Numbered from the stretch's first letter, positions 26,703-35,998 are shown. The stretch: 64,000 bases of DNA from an uncultured Lachnospiraceae bacterium (GCA_934293575.1 CAKQYU010000011.1:25597-89596); one strand, 5' to 3'. The notes: a model not told the origin generated them from the letters alone. Program-made: numbers and translations.

Positions 26703-27701
26703 ATGCGTATTTTAGTTTTAGGCGGAGCGGGATACATTGGTTCCCACACAGTTTATGAATTGATTCAGGCAGGAGAAGAGGTTGTCGTTGTTGATAATCT
26801 GTTGACCGGATTCCGGGAGGCAATTCATCCGGATGCCAAATTTTATGAAGGCGATATACGGGACCGTGCTTTTATGGATCATGTTTTTGAGACAGAACAA
26901 ATTGATGGCGTCATTCATTTTGCAGCTTGTTCACAGGTTGGAGAAAGCATGCAGAAACCATTAAAATATTATAATAACAATCTTTGCGGAACGGAAGTAT
27001 TGCTTGAAAGCATGGTAGCACATGGAATTGACAAGATTGTATTTTCCTCTACGGCTGCAACTTACGGAGAGCCGGAAAACATACCAATCCGGGAAGATGA
27101 CCGTACCCTGCCAACCAATTGTTACGGAGAAACGAAACTTTCCATGGAAAAGATGTTTAAATGGACTGCAAATGCGCATAATCTTCGTTTTGTATCACTC
27201 CGTTATTTCAACGCCTGTGGGGCACATCCGAATGGAAAAATCGGTGAAGCACACAATCCGGAAACACATTTAATTCCGTTAATTTTACAGGTTCCGAATA
27301 ATCAGCGGGAATACATTTCGATCTTTGGAAATGATTATGATACAAAGGATGGCACATGCGTGCGTGACTATATTCATGTAAATGATCTGGCACAGGCACA
27401 TATTTTAGCAATGAAATATCTGGCAGATGGCGGCAAGAGTGACATCTTTAATCTGGGAAACGGAGTCGGTTTCACGGTAAAAGAGGTTGTGGAGACTGCC
27501 AGAAAGGTGACCGGACATCCGATACCGGCAAAAGAAGAACCAAGAAGAGCGGGTGATCCGTCGACTTTAATTGCATCCAGTGAAAAGGCAAAATCCGTTC
27601 TTGGATGGAAGCCTGCCTATGCAGAATTGGAGACCATTATTGAAACAGCATGGAAATGGCACAGCTCACATCCGCATGGATATGAAGTGACATCAAAGTA
27701 A
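26703..27701 (+). CDS. galE: UDP-glucose 4-epimerase
   Basis: Interconverts UDP-galactose and UDP-glucose using bound NAD. The Rossmann motif GGAGYIGSHT is at the N-terminus. The catalytic Tyr and Lys are in NCYGETK, and the Ser/Thr segment in VFSSTAATYGEPE. FNACGAHPNGKIGE and RRAGDPSTLIASSEKAKSVL are further family segments. Length 332 is typical. Between galK and galT with gaps of 23 and 58 bases. Confidence 0.97.
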   Translation: MRILVLGGAGYIGSHTVYELIQAGEEVVVVDNLLTGFREAIHPDAKFYEGDIRDRAFMDHVFETEQIDGVIHFAACSQVGESMQKPLKYYNNNLCGTEVLLESMVAHGIDKIVFSSTAATYGEPENIPIREDDRTLPTNCYGETKLSMEKMFKWTANAHNLRFVSLRYFNACGAHPNGKIGEAHNPETHLIPLILQVPNNQREYISIFGNDYDTKDGTCVRDYIHVNDLAQAHILAMKYLADGGKSDIFNLGNGVGFTVKEVVETARKVTGHPIPAKEEPRRAGDPSTLIASSEKAKSVLGWKPAYAELETIIETAWKWHSSHPHGYEVTSK

Positions 27702-27759
27702 TAGAACACCTTCATAGAAATAAATTTTCAAATATGGAGAGAAGGATAGGAGGGAAAAC

Positions 27760-29253
27760 ATGATTACGAATTGGATAAAGGAATTGGTTCAATATGGTAA
27801 AGAGCAACAGCTTGTGGATGCGGATGATGAAGTATTTGTAACAAATCGTCTGTTGGAGCTGTTTGGACTTTCGGAATATGAAGAACCGGATACAATCGGG
27901 AAGGTTCGTCCCGTAAATGAAATTCTTGAGGATATGATGGATTATGCATACCGGGAAGGAATTATGAAGGAAGACACGATTACGGAAAAGGATTTGTTTG
28001 ATACAAAGATTATGGGATGTCTGACTCCTCAACCGAGTATTGTCCGTCGAGATTTTGCCGAAAGGCTGCAACATTCACCAAAGGAGGCAACCGATTATTA
28101 TTACCGGTTTAGTATTGCAACGAATTATATCCGGAAAGACCGGATTGCAAAGGATGAAAAATGGGTAACGCAGACGGAATACGGACCGATTGATATTACA
28201 ATTAATCTGTCAAAACCGGAAAAGGACCCAAGGGATATAGCAAAAGCGGGACAGGCAAAAAAATCCGGTTATCCGGCATGTCTGTTATGTAAAGAAAATG
28301 AAGGGTATGCAGGACATTTTACCCATCCGGCAAGACAGAATCACAGAATTATCCCGATTACATTGGATGGAGACCAATATTATTTACAGTATTCTCCTTA
28401 TGTGTATTATAACGAGCATTGCATCATATTTAATGCAGAACATACACCGATGAAGATTGACAAGGCAACCGTTAAGAAACTGTTAGATTTTGTAGGACAG
28501 TTTCCGCATTATACGGCTGGTTCGAATGCAGACCTTCCGATTGTGGGTGGCTCGATTTTAAGTCATGACCATTTTCAGGGTGGCGGATATACATTTGCGA
28601 TGGCAAAGGCAGAGTATGAAATGATGTTTACCATGAAGGGTTATGAATCGGTGACCGCAGGAATTATCAAGTGGCCGATGTCGGTAATACGGCTTCAGGG
28701 TAAGAATATCGATGCAGTTACGGAAGCTGCTGACCATATTCTTACAACATGGAGAGGCTACACAGATGAGGATGCATTTATATATGCACAGACGGAACAT
28801 ACACCGCATAACACCATTACTCCAATTGCCCGTATGCGTGGAAATCTGTATGAACTGGATCTGGTTCTTCGTAATAACATTACAACAGAAGAATGTCCTT
28901 GGGGTGTGTATCATCCGTCAGCAGATTTACATCATATTAAGAAAGAAAATATCGGTTTGATTGAGGTTATGGGACTGGCGGTTCTCCCTGCAAGATTGAA
29001 AAAAGAAATGTCTGTACTTGCAGATGCTTTGTTGAAAAACGAGGATATCCGCGGGAATGAATTGATTGAAAAACATGCCGACTGGGTAGATGGCTGGAAG
29101 GCAGATTATGAAATTACTCCCGAAAATGTAATGGATATTTTACATGATGAAATCAGTAAAGTATTCGTAAAAGTATTGGAATGTGCCGGTGTTTATAAGC
29201 GTACGGAAGAAGGAAAACAGGCATTCCTGCGATTTATTGATGTTATCAAATAA
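27760..29253 (+). CDS. galT: UTP-hexose-1-phosphate uridylyltransferase (class II GalT)
   Basis: Transfers UMP to galactose-1-phosphate, completing the Leloir route. It is the 497-residue Firmicutes form (Gal-P-UDP transferase type 2), not the shorter E. coli type. Visible segments are HPARQNHRIIPITL, YYNEHCIIF, VGGSILSHDHFQGGGY and ECPWGVYHPS. Ribosome site AGGAGGG. A strong terminator follows, closing the gal unit. Confidence 0.95.
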   Translation: MITNWIKELVQYGKEQQLVDADDEVFVTNRLLELFGLSEYEEPDTIGKVRPVNEILEDMMDYAYREGIMKEDTITEKDLFDTKIMGCLTPQPSIVRRDFAERLQHSPKEATDYYYRFSIATNYIRKDRIAKDEKWVTQTEYGPIDITINLSKPEKDPRDIAKAGQAKKSGYPACLLCKENEGYAGHFTHPARQNHRIIPITLDGDQYYLQYSPYVYYNEHCIIFNAEHTPMKIDKATVKKLLDFVGQFPHYTAGSNADLPIVGGSILSHDHFQGGGYTFAMAKAEYEMMFTMKGYESVTAGIIKWPMSVIRLQGKNIDAVTEAADHILTTWRGYTDEDAFIYAQTEHTPHNTITPIARMRGNLYELDLVLRNNITTEECPWGVYHPSADLHHIKKENIGLIEVMGLAVLPARLKKEMSVLADALLKNEDIRGNELIEKHADWVDGWKADYEITPENVMDILHDEISKVFVKVLECAGVYKRTEEGKQAFLRFIDVIK

Positions 29254-29293
29254 CATTTAAACTTTTAAAATAATAGATTTGCTCCCCCTAATG

Positions 29294-29339
29294 AGCCAAT
29301 GCAATTCCTCCTCCCCTTGAATTGCATTGGCTTGTTTTT
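29294..29339 (+). terminator. Intrinsic terminator of galKET
   Basis: A perfect 14-base stem, AGCCAATGCAATTC paired with GAATTGCATTGGCT, with an 11-base loop, then TGTTTTT. Confidence 0.93.
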
Positions 29340-29425
29340 AAGAACCGATAGCGTATTTCATGAAAATTGTGTGAAAAGACGCCAATGGGACGTGTAAAAA
29401 TGAAATAAATATTTTCAAATGAGAA

Positions 29426-29463
29426 AAAATAAGGTATACTCTTACAGGTGTATACCTTATTTT
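29426..29463. promoter_or_regulatory. Perfect palindromic hairpin in the ribH leader
   Basis: AAAATAAGGTATAC (29426-29439) is exactly complementary to GTATACCTTATTTT (29450-29463), with a ten-base loop. It lies about 80 bases before ribH. It could be a second terminator, an attenuator or an operator. I see no FMN aptamer here, so ribH control must differ from ribDEBA. Confidence 0.6.
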
Positions 29464-29544
29464 ATGCAATATGAATGGATAAAATGGGAAAACAAAGTTA
29501 TAAATATATGTCTTAGGACATGGAAGATAGAAAGGATGAATCAT

Positions 29545-30006
29545 ATGAAGACATTAGAAGGAAAATTAGTAGCAAATGATATGAAGATTGGTATTGTGGC
29601 TGCAAGATTTAATGAATTTATTGTTTCAAAATTAATCGGTGGTGCAATGGATGGTTTGACCCGTCATGATATTCCGGAAGAGAATATCACATTGGCATGG
29701 GTTCCGGGTGCATTTGAAATTCCGGTTGTAGCAAAGAAGATGGCTGAGTCCGGAAAGTATGATGCGGTTATCTGTCTTGGTACGGTAATTCGTGGTGCAA
29801 CCAGCCATTATGACTATGTATGTAATGAGGTATCAAAGGGAATTGCTCAGGTTTCAATGAATTACGGCGTACCTGTAATGTTTGGTATTGTTACAACAGA
29901 AAATATTGAACAGGCAATCGAACGTGCCGGAACAAAGGCAGGCAATAAGGGTTACGATTGTGCACTCGGTGCAATCGAAATGGTGAATTTACTAAAGCAG
30001 ATTTAA
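29545..30006 (+). CDS. ribH: 6,7-dimethyl-8-ribityllumazine synthase
   Basis: Condenses the two precursors made by RibBA/RibD into lumazine, which RibE then uses. All hallmarks are present: GIVAARFNEFIVSKLIGGA, AWVPGAFEIPVVAKK, AVICLGTVIRGATSHYDYV and FGIVTTENIEQAIERAGTKAGNKG. At 153 residues the length is standard. A longer frame from 29419 adds a non-homologous leader; ATG 29545 has AGAAAGGA nine bases upstream. It is separated from the rest of the pathway by the galactose region. Confidence 0.95.
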   Translation: MKTLEGKLVANDMKIGIVAARFNEFIVSKLIGGAMDGLTRHDIPEENITLAWVPGAFEIPVVAKKMAESGKYDAVICLGTVIRGATSHYDYVCNEVSKGIAQVSMNYGVPVMFGIVTTENIEQAIERAGTKAGNKGYDCALGAIEMVNLLKQI

Positions 30007-30027
30007 TGACGATAAGGGAGATAACTT

Positions 30028-30819
30028 ATGTGCGCACTACTTTTTTTTGACATTGATGGCACATTGATTACATTGGATGATTCGCATACTTTTCCCGAGA
30101 GTACAAAACAGGTGTTATTAAAGGCAAAGGATAAAGGTCACAAGATATTTATCAATACCGGACGTGTACGGACGGCAGTGGATAAACAGCTAAAAAATTT
30201 CCCATTCGACGGTATGGTCTGCGGATGTGGTACTTATATTGAATATGAAGGTCAGTCGCTATATCACATAAGCCTGAAGCAGGAGGATTGTGTAACTTAC
30301 GCAAGAAGGCTGCATGAATGTGGCGTGGAAACTGTGTTTGAGGGAAAGAATCAGTTATATGTTGACGGCAATCATGGAAAAGGCGAGTTTCTGGAATTTA
30401 TCTTTGATTATTTTTCGAAAAATTCAGAAATGCCGATTGGAAATTATCTGGATGCAGATATACAGTATGATAAGTTTACAACTTATTTAAGACCGGGGTG
30501 CAATGAAAAGTTATTTTATGAAACCTTTGAGACGGATTTCCATCTGATTCCGCACGGTGGACAGGTAATTGAAGCAGTACCCAGACATACATCGAAGGCG
30601 ACCGGTATTCATTTTTTGGAAGAATATCTAAAGTGTTCCCATGAGAACAGTTATGCATTTGGGGATTCCATCAATGACATGGAAATGTTGCGGTATGTTC
30701 CACATTCCATCGGAATGGGAAATGCGGTTTCACAGGTAAAAGATGTTGTGGAATTTGTGACAGAGGATGTAACAGCGGATGGAATTGCTGTCGCAATGAA
30801 ACATTATAATCTAATATAA
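30028..30819 (+). CDS. HAD-superfamily Cof-type phosphatase
   Basis: A 263-residue hydrolase. Motif I FFDIDGTLI (catalytic Asp), motif II FINTGR, a Cof-type C2 cap domain, and motif IV FGDSINDMEMLRYVPHSIGMGNA are intact. The ligand for these is usually a sugar phosphate or a cofactor such as FMN or PLP. It lies 21 bases after ribH, so an FMN- or riboflavin-precursor-phosphatase role is possible but unproven. Confidence 0.9.
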   Translation: MCALLFFDIDGTLITLDDSHTFPESTKQVLLKAKDKGHKIFINTGRVRTAVDKQLKNFPFDGMVCGCGTYIEYEGQSLYHISLKQEDCVTYARRLHECGVETVFEGKNQLYVDGNHGKGEFLEFIFDYFSKNSEMPIGNYLDADIQYDKFTTYLRPGCNEKLFYETFETDFHLIPHGGQVIEAVPRHTSKATGIHFLEEYLKCSHENSYAFGDSINDMEMLRYVPHSIGMGNAVSQVKDVVEFVTEDVTADGIAVAMKHYNLI

Positions 30820-30867
30820 TTAGAGTCTGGTTACGGATTCTGATATGAAACAGAAGGAGGAAAGAAT

Positions 30868-32664
30868 ATGTTGCGTTTGCAGGATAAACAATTACATTGG
30901 ATTTTATTGTTAATTCTGGTGGCTGGCGGCATATTCTTTTTTGTGTTTGGATATTCTGTAATTCCAAGGAATCAGGAAACAGTCTCTGTGATTCCTGTTA
31001 TGGATTCTTTTTCGGATGGATGGCTGTATCAGAAGGAATCGGATACCGAAATTGTCAGTTTTCCGGCATCCTATTCGGAAAAGGACGGAGAAAGTTTTAC
31101 TTTTTACCACCGGGTTCCGGATATGAACAATGAACCGCTCTATTTATTGTTTACCACGAATGGACAGAGTGTAAAGGCATATATCGATGGTCAGTTGGTT
31201 TATGAGAACAAAAAGCAGGAAGAAGGAATTAAAGCCTATCATGTTATCCCTCTTTTGCCGGAATATCATAACAAGAGTATTTCATTGACATATCAGCAGA
31301 CAAAGGACAAGGAGATAGCGATTCCGGAGGTATTTGTCGGAACACGGACAAGCCTTTACGGACAGTTGTTAAAGGACAACGGAGTCTTTATGATATGGGG
31401 CGGATGTCTGATTCTTGCAGGGTTGATATTGCTTGGTGTCTGGTGTCTGATAAAAAATACAGGTTATGCAAAGAAACCATTGTTATACGGAAGTCTGGAA
31501 AGTCTGGTGATTGGTTTGCTGGCAATTGTTCAGGGAAATCTTTTACCGATTTTAACCGGATGGAATTATGGAACCTATTTTATACGGCTGAGTGGGATGA
31601 TTTTGTTATTGTTATTGCATTTGTGCCTGTTAAGATGTTTTACCTACCAAAAAACAGTATTATCCGGTATTGATATCGGTGTGATTGTTGCATTTGTCTA
31701 TGATATTAGTGTGATGGTATTGTTGATTTTTCATCTGGTATCGATTGGATGGCTTTATCGAATCAGTGTGATTCTTCTGCTTGTGGCAGTTTTGGTTTAT
31801 ACCGTTTTGTTTGGCTATCTGGTTGTGGAACAGAAACGGAAGGAGTGCCGGTTGGCATTGTATGGTAACTTGATTCTGGTTATCGGTTTTCTTGTTCAGA
31901 TTATGATGTCGATTGTCGGAAAGGACATTACCTACAACAGGATATTCCTGCCGATAGCAATTACGGTGTATCTGATATTTTTACTGGCTGTCAGTATAAA
32001 ACGTGCTGTTTATGTCGAACCTGAAAAGGAAGACCTTCCATATGATGAGGCTGCAATCAGAAACCGGGTAATTGAACAGATGAATCCAAATCTTTTGTTT
32101 GCTTCCTTTCATACATTGCAGAGTCTGATTAAAACAAAATCAGCCAACAGTAATAAGATGATTTATTATATTTCCGTATATATGAAGGGTAATTTAAAGG
32201 CATTGGAAAAACAGGGAGAAATTATTCCGTTTTCCGAAGAAATGGAGCATATTCTGGCATATCTGCAATTACAGAAAACCAGAAATGACAATCTAAAATT
32301 TGCGGTAGAATGTAAGGTGACGGAATTTTTTGTACCAAGACATTGTATTGAACCGTTGGTGGAAAATGCAGTGAAATATGGAGTTGGCGGCAGACAGAAC
32401 AAAGGAAATGTTGTGGTACGAACCTATATGCGGGCAGAGGGTTATGCAATTCAAATCATTGATGATGGAATTGGATTTGATAAGAAAAATTTGAAACAGA
32501 CAAGTAATACATCAATTCTTTATCTGATGTCACAGCTAGAACAGTTGTGCAAGGCACAGACCGAGATTATCTCCCATGAAGGAAAGGGTACGGTAATCAC
32601 GATTGTGCTGCCGATGTTAGAGAATGATTTGATGGAAACAACACAGGAACAGACTACATTGTAG
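30868..32664 (+). CDS. Histidine-kinase-like membrane protein lacking the phospho-acceptor histidine
   Basis: A 598-residue protein: signal/membrane helix (residues 10-30), an extracellular jelly-roll-like sensor of about 150 residues, about seven membrane helices (residues 170-370), then a LytS/YesM-like His_kinase plus ATPase domain. Where the family reads NPHFLYN it reads MNPNLLFASF, with Asn408 in place of His. The ATPase motifs are intact: IEPLVENAVKYGV, IIDDGIGFD, GKGTVITI. No response regulator is adjacent. It may be a pseudokinase that partners another kinase, or use a different acceptor. AGAAGGAGG precedes the ATG. Confidence 0.75.
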   Translation: MLRLQDKQLHWILLLILVAGGIFFFVFGYSVIPRNQETVSVIPVMDSFSDGWLYQKESDTEIVSFPASYSEKDGESFTFYHRVPDMNNEPLYLLFTTNGQSVKAYIDGQLVYENKKQEEGIKAYHVIPLLPEYHNKSISLTYQQTKDKEIAIPEVFVGTRTSLYGQLLKDNGVFMIWGGCLILAGLILLGVWCLIKNTGYAKKPLLYGSLESLVIGLLAIVQGNLLPILTGWNYGTYFIRLSGMILLLLLHLCLLRCFTYQKTVLSGIDIGVIVAFVYDISVMVLLIFHLVSIGWLYRISVILLLVAVLVYTVLFGYLVVEQKRKECRLALYGNLILVIGFLVQIMMSIVGKDITYNRIFLPIAITVYLIFLLAVSIKRAVYVEPEKEDLPYDEAAIRNRVIEQMNPNLLFASFHTLQSLIKTKSANSNKMIYYISVYMKGNLKALEKQGEIIPFSEEMEHILAYLQLQKTRNDNLKFAVECKVTEFFVPRHCIEPLVENAVKYGVGGRQNKGNVVVRTYMRAEGYAIQIIDDGIGFDKKNLKQTSNTSILYLMSQLEQLCKAQTEIISHEGKGTVITIVLPMLENDLMETTQEQTTL

Positions 32665-32677
32665 AATCGGAGGTATC

Positions 32678-33487
32678 ATGGAAACGAATAATAATACAGA
32701 CAATACAATCAAATTGGCAGATCGATTTTTAATTGCGATGTTTTCACCAAAAGAATATGGAAGGATTTTAAAGGAAAAACAGAGTAAACTGGTACAGTTT
32801 TTATTTGTATTGATACTGTTGATTACAATGGTGCGCTATCTGATTCCGACACTTGCTATGGTAGCCGGAATGGGTGGCTTTGAAAAAATACTCACAAAAG
32901 AAATCCCGACCTTTTCCATTGAAAATGGAGAACTATCCATAGATAAGCGGGTAGAACAAAAGGATGAGATAAACGGCGTTTATTTGCTGGTAGATACCGA
33001 TGAAAAGAAATTCAGTGAGAAGGATATTCCGGATGATGTCATAGAAGCGGTTATGGTAAGTGGAAGTAATATGCTGGTATATAATAAATATATGGCAACC
33101 GGACAGAAATGCTCAGAAATTAAATTTTCCGACTGGAAGGATTTTGTATTGAATAATCAGCTTCTGGTAAATCATGTGGGATATTTTTATCTGGGAATTG
33201 GAATTATGGTTATTACCATGTATTTTGTGGAATTTGCGAAATACCTTCTGATCGGTTTGGGCTATGCGCTGTTTATGCTGCTATATTCCAATCTGCTGAT
33301 GAGACCGGTAAGCTTTGGAAAGGCATACAAAGCTTCCATGTTCGCACAGGCAATCGGAACAATCGTATATTCCATTACCTGTGGAATCGGAAATGCAGTA
33401 TTTATTGTTGCGGGAAATGTATTCCAGTTTATGGTTGCCCTTTTCATCTTGCAAAGGGTATTATTACCGATAAAAAGATTAGATTGA
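32678..33487 (+). CDS. DUF1189-like membrane protein
   Basis: A 269-residue membrane protein that reads like DUF1189: an amphipathic SPKEYGRILKEKQSK start, a helix (residues 38-62), a soluble loop with IPTFSIENGELSIDKR, then four helices at the C-terminus. DUF1189 proteins are common in Firmicutes with no clear function. It shares a transcript with the kinase-like gene (gap 13 bases). Its end overlaps the convergent CYTH gene by nine bases. Confidence 0.7.
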   Translation: METNNNTDNTIKLADRFLIAMFSPKEYGRILKEKQSKLVQFLFVLILLITMVRYLIPTLAMVAGMGGFEKILTKEIPTFSIENGELSIDKRVEQKDEINGVYLLVDTDEKKFSEKDIPDDVIEAVMVSGSNMLVYNKYMATGQKCSEIKFSDWKDFVLNNQLLVNHVGYFYLGIGIMVITMYFVEFAKYLLIGLGYALFMLLYSNLLMRPVSFGKAYKASMFAQAIGTIVYSITCGIGNAVFIVAGNVFQFMVALFILQRVLLPIKRLD

Positions 33488-33964
33488 TTGCAGAAGCTTT
33501 GAAATGTCTTCTTCTTTCATCTGACTGAGATTTGAATTGTGGAATGTATGAGTTTTCGTAACCTCTCTTCCAAACCACTTTGGAGGAAGGTAAGAAAGGG
33601 CATCTGCCTCGGATGAAAATTCTACTTCTGCAAGGAATAATCCCTGAAAGACACCGTGAAAAACATCTAATTCGATTGTAAGATTTTGTTTTTCCGGTAT
33701 TTCATAACGTGTTTTTGTAATAATATTGCCATCCGTTTTGGCAAGTAATTTTTCATATGCTTCACCGGATAGAGGGAATTCGACTTCTTCCCGTTTCATA
33801 AGTCCGGGACCTTTGTATGTCAGGATATAGTCCTGATTTTTTTTTCGTATTCTAAGAACAGGTTCGGTAATAATATATGCCTGTTCCAATTCATGGTGAG
33901 GATACCCTGAAAGATTCTCCGGAAGATGATTTTCATCAACTAAAAATTTTCGTTCAATTTCCAT
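33479..33964 (-). CDS. CYTH-domain protein (triphosphate tunnel metalloenzyme)
   Basis: A 161-residue CYTH protein. It begins with the diagnostic EIERKFLV, then LRIRKKNQDYILTYKGPG and a string of alternating charged residues that line the tunnel (TIELDVFHG, LAEVEFSSE). Such proteins hydrolyse short-chain polyphosphate or act as inorganic triphosphatases. A ribosome site GGAG precedes the ATG on the minus strand. The gap 33965-34064 beyond it is AT-rich with nothing identified. Confidence 0.9.
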   Translation of the reverse strand: MEIERKFLVDENHLPENLSGYPHHELEQAYIITEPVLRIRKKNQDYILTYKGPGLMKREEVEFPLSGEAYEKLLAKTDGNIITKTRYEIPEKQNLTIELDVFHGVFQGLFLAEVEFSSEADALSYLPPKWFGREVTKTHTFHNSNLSQMKEEDISKLLQSI

Positions 33965-34064
33965 TTTTTACTCCAATCTGATATCAATTCATAATCTATT
34001 TATCCGTATTTTATAGACGAATTTTTTGCGTGTCAACACCAATTTTAGGGTAAATCAAGTCAAA

Positions 34065-34193
34065 TTTTTACCACTTGTTACAATAAAACGACCAGTTGTT
34101 ACACTTCGCGTTTTAGCGGGAAAAAATATGTTATAGTAAGGGAGTTGATAATAATCGAAATTTGTCAGATAAAATAGAAAGGTATGAATGTAT
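34065..34193 (+). repeat. Copy A of a 129-bp T7SS promoter repeat
   Basis: This stretch matches 39718-39846 with about five differences. It holds two direct TTGTTACA repeats (34075-34082 and 34096-34103), 21 bases apart, a CGC-GCG palindrome, and an extended -10 (TGTTATAGT, about 34129-34137). In copy B it ends at the esaA start codon. Here the same ATG TAT is followed by a 22-residue dead-end frame before esaB copy A. Confidence 0.9.
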
Positions 34194-34263
34194 GATAATC
34201 ATACACCGAATTGGATGAAGATTCAATCAGTATATGAAATAAGAACAAGATAGGGATGAAAAA

Positions 34264-34488
34264 ATGTACACACTTACAATAAGACAAAAATCAAAAGAGA
34301 TAGATATCAAGGTTCTTCCAAATCAAAGAATACATGCTGTTTTACAGGTGTTAAAAGAAAATAGGCATATATCAGGAGAAGTTGACAAGATATATGTATA
34401 TTCCGAAAGAAGGCAGGAATATTTGAATCAGATGATGACATTTCGTCAGGCAGGAATTTATTCGGGAGATACATTGGAATTGCAGTAA
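34264..34488 (+). CDS. EsaB/YukD-like ubiquitin-fold protein, duplicate copy
   Basis: A 74-residue protein 67/74 identical to the one at 43910. It has the YukD-type beginning YTLTIRQKSKEIDIKVLPNQ and ends SGDTLELQ. YukD/EsaB are small regulators or accessory parts of type VIIb secretion. DNA identity extends 30 bases upstream of the ATG (34231) to the stop. The copy sits behind a duplicated esaA promoter, far from essB and esxA. Its stop overlaps a possible downstream start (TAATG). Confidence 0.85.
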   Translation: MYTLTIRQKSKEIDIKVLPNQRIHAVLQVLKENRHISGEVDKIYVYSERRQEYLNQMMTFRQAGIYSGDTLELQ

Positions 34489-34520
34489 TGGATAATTATG
34501 CAAAAGGGGAGGATATATTT

Positions 34521-35258
34521 ATGAACAGGATAAAAAAACTAATATGTGTGATTTTGGGGTGTGTTTATCTTTTATTTAATTTAGGAATATTTATGGTTAT
34601 ACGAACAAATTTATTCATAAAATTGTTTTGGGAAGCTATTCTTAATATTAGTTTGTCAACAATGTTATTGTTTCTTTTATGGTATGGAAGTCAGAAATTA
34701 TTAAAAATAGAAAGAAAAACTTTTTTTGGATTTTTATTATCCGGAACTTTTTTGAGTTGGCTGGGATGTGTTGTATGCATATTTTATTTAGATGCAATTG
34801 CAGCTGTTGTCGGAGGTGTATATTTGTTTTGTGTCATTGGTATGTCGGTTATGATATGCCTGTGTGTGATAAAGAAATGGATATGTGTAATAGAGGGAAT
34901 GATTTGTTTTTTATGTATAGAACGAATGTATGCAGTTTTTTTAGATGAATATGGTTTGTTTACACCATATGTTGGGAAAAGGACGGCAATTTGCTTAATA
35001 TGCCTGTTATCATTAGTACTACTACTATTGATGTGGACTGTAAGTTGTAGAAGATTACAAATACAAGCAAAAAAATGGGGAATTAATGTAATTCTGGGTG
35101 GATATTTTAGTCTTTTTTTCTGGCCGGCAAATAATTTTTTTAGCGCTGGAGCAGATTGGAAATTAAAAATGGAATATTTATTATTTTTCTTGACTATACC
35201 GGTAATAATTTGCTGTAGCATTGCAGGGTTCGGAAAATTGTGCAAAATGAAGGAGTAG
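34521..35258 (+). CDS. Multipass membrane protein of unknown function
   Basis: A 245-residue protein with about eight hydrophobic helices rich in Cys and aromatic residues. The start is ATG 34521 with GGGGAGG nine bases upstream; a frame from 34488 overlaps the esaB stop and lacks a site. I do not recognise the family. It lies in the orphan cargo region of the T7SS locus, so an immunity or membrane-target role is possible, but nothing in the sequence proves it. Confidence 0.5.
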   Translation: MNRIKKLICVILGCVYLLFNLGIFMVIRTNLFIKLFWEAILNISLSTMLLFLLWYGSQKLLKIERKTFFGFLLSGTFLSWLGCVVCIFYLDAIAAVVGGVYLFCVIGMSVMICLCVIKKWICVIEGMICFLCIERMYAVFLDEYGLFTPYVGKRTAICLICLLSLVLLLLMWTVSCRRLQIQAKKWGINVILGGYFSLFFWPANNFFSAGADWKLKMEYLLFFLTIPVIICCSIAGFGKLCKMKE

Positions 35259-35263
35259 TGCCT

Positions 35264-35998
35264 ATGAAAAAACGATGTGTATTTGTAATGGTCATTTTCC
35301 TTATCATTTGTGTAATAGCTGGAGGTTTCGTATATAAGAAGATTACTTCAAAGCAAACACAAAATATTACAGGTAATTTGGAAATTAATAAAGAAGAAGT
35401 ATTGGAAATTAATAAAGAAAAAGTAAATGAGATAGAAAAAAGGGAATGGAGAGAAAGTGAGGAATCCCATCCATTTAAGGTCTTACCGGATCCGAATGAG
35501 GAAGGTGAGTTGGTTAACCGGACATGGGAAGAAATCTGGGAAGAGTATAACAAGGGACATTATAATAAAGAACCGGTAAATATAGATAGAATACAAAGGT
35601 TATATATTTGTGTCAGTACTCCATATGCAGATATGACGAATGTCGAATTAGGAATGGCTGTTAACTTTGATGAAGGCGGATTCTACAGAGATTCGGTATG
35701 GTGGTATTATGACGAAGGTCCGACAGATTCTATATCACAGGATAATATGAATGAAATAAAAAATATATTAAAAAATCATATATACGGACATGACTGGAAA
35801 TATGAATATGATGACGACGTGGAGGTAAGGGATATTGCTACATCTGAAGTTGATACCGAATATACTTACCAAATTATATTAGTGGATGAATACGGGAAAA
35901 TGGAAGTATATAGAGGATGTGGAAGAGTTCCAAATGATTTTGAGGATTTTCTCAATGAAATGAGCACATTGTATGATTCGGTAATGGATGATGAATAG
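35264..35998 (+). CDS. Membrane-anchored extracytoplasmic protein, paralogue of the 46160 lipoprotein
   Basis: A 244-residue protein with one N-terminal helix (residues 5-24), a charged stalk with a short internal repeat (LEINKEEV / LEINKEKV), then a soluble domain. It resembles the lipoprotein at 46160 in order and spacing: a RLYICVSTPYADM strand, a long acidic loop with NEIKNILKNHIYG, and a C-terminal YQIILVDEYGKMEVYRG strand. AAGGAG precedes ATG 35264. By analogy with its paralogue, which follows an LXG metallopeptidase toxin, it may be an orphan immunity protein; that is inference. Confidence 0.55.
   Translation: MKKRCVFVMVIFLIICVIAGGFVYKKITSKQTQNITGNLEINKEEVLEINKEKVNEIEKREWRESEESHPFKVLPDPNEEGELVNRTWEEIWEEYNKGHYNKEPVNIDRIQRLYICVSTPYADMTNVELGMAVNFDEGGFYRDSVWWYYDEGPTDSISQDNMNEIKNILKNHIYGHDWKYEYDDDVEVRDIATSEVDTEYTYQIILVDEYGKMEVYRGCGRVPNDFEDFLNEMSTLYDSVMDDE

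Noticed and set aside
29340..29544. FMN riboswitch upstream of ribH
   Set aside because: None of the RFN conserved blocks is present; only a simple palindrome is seen.
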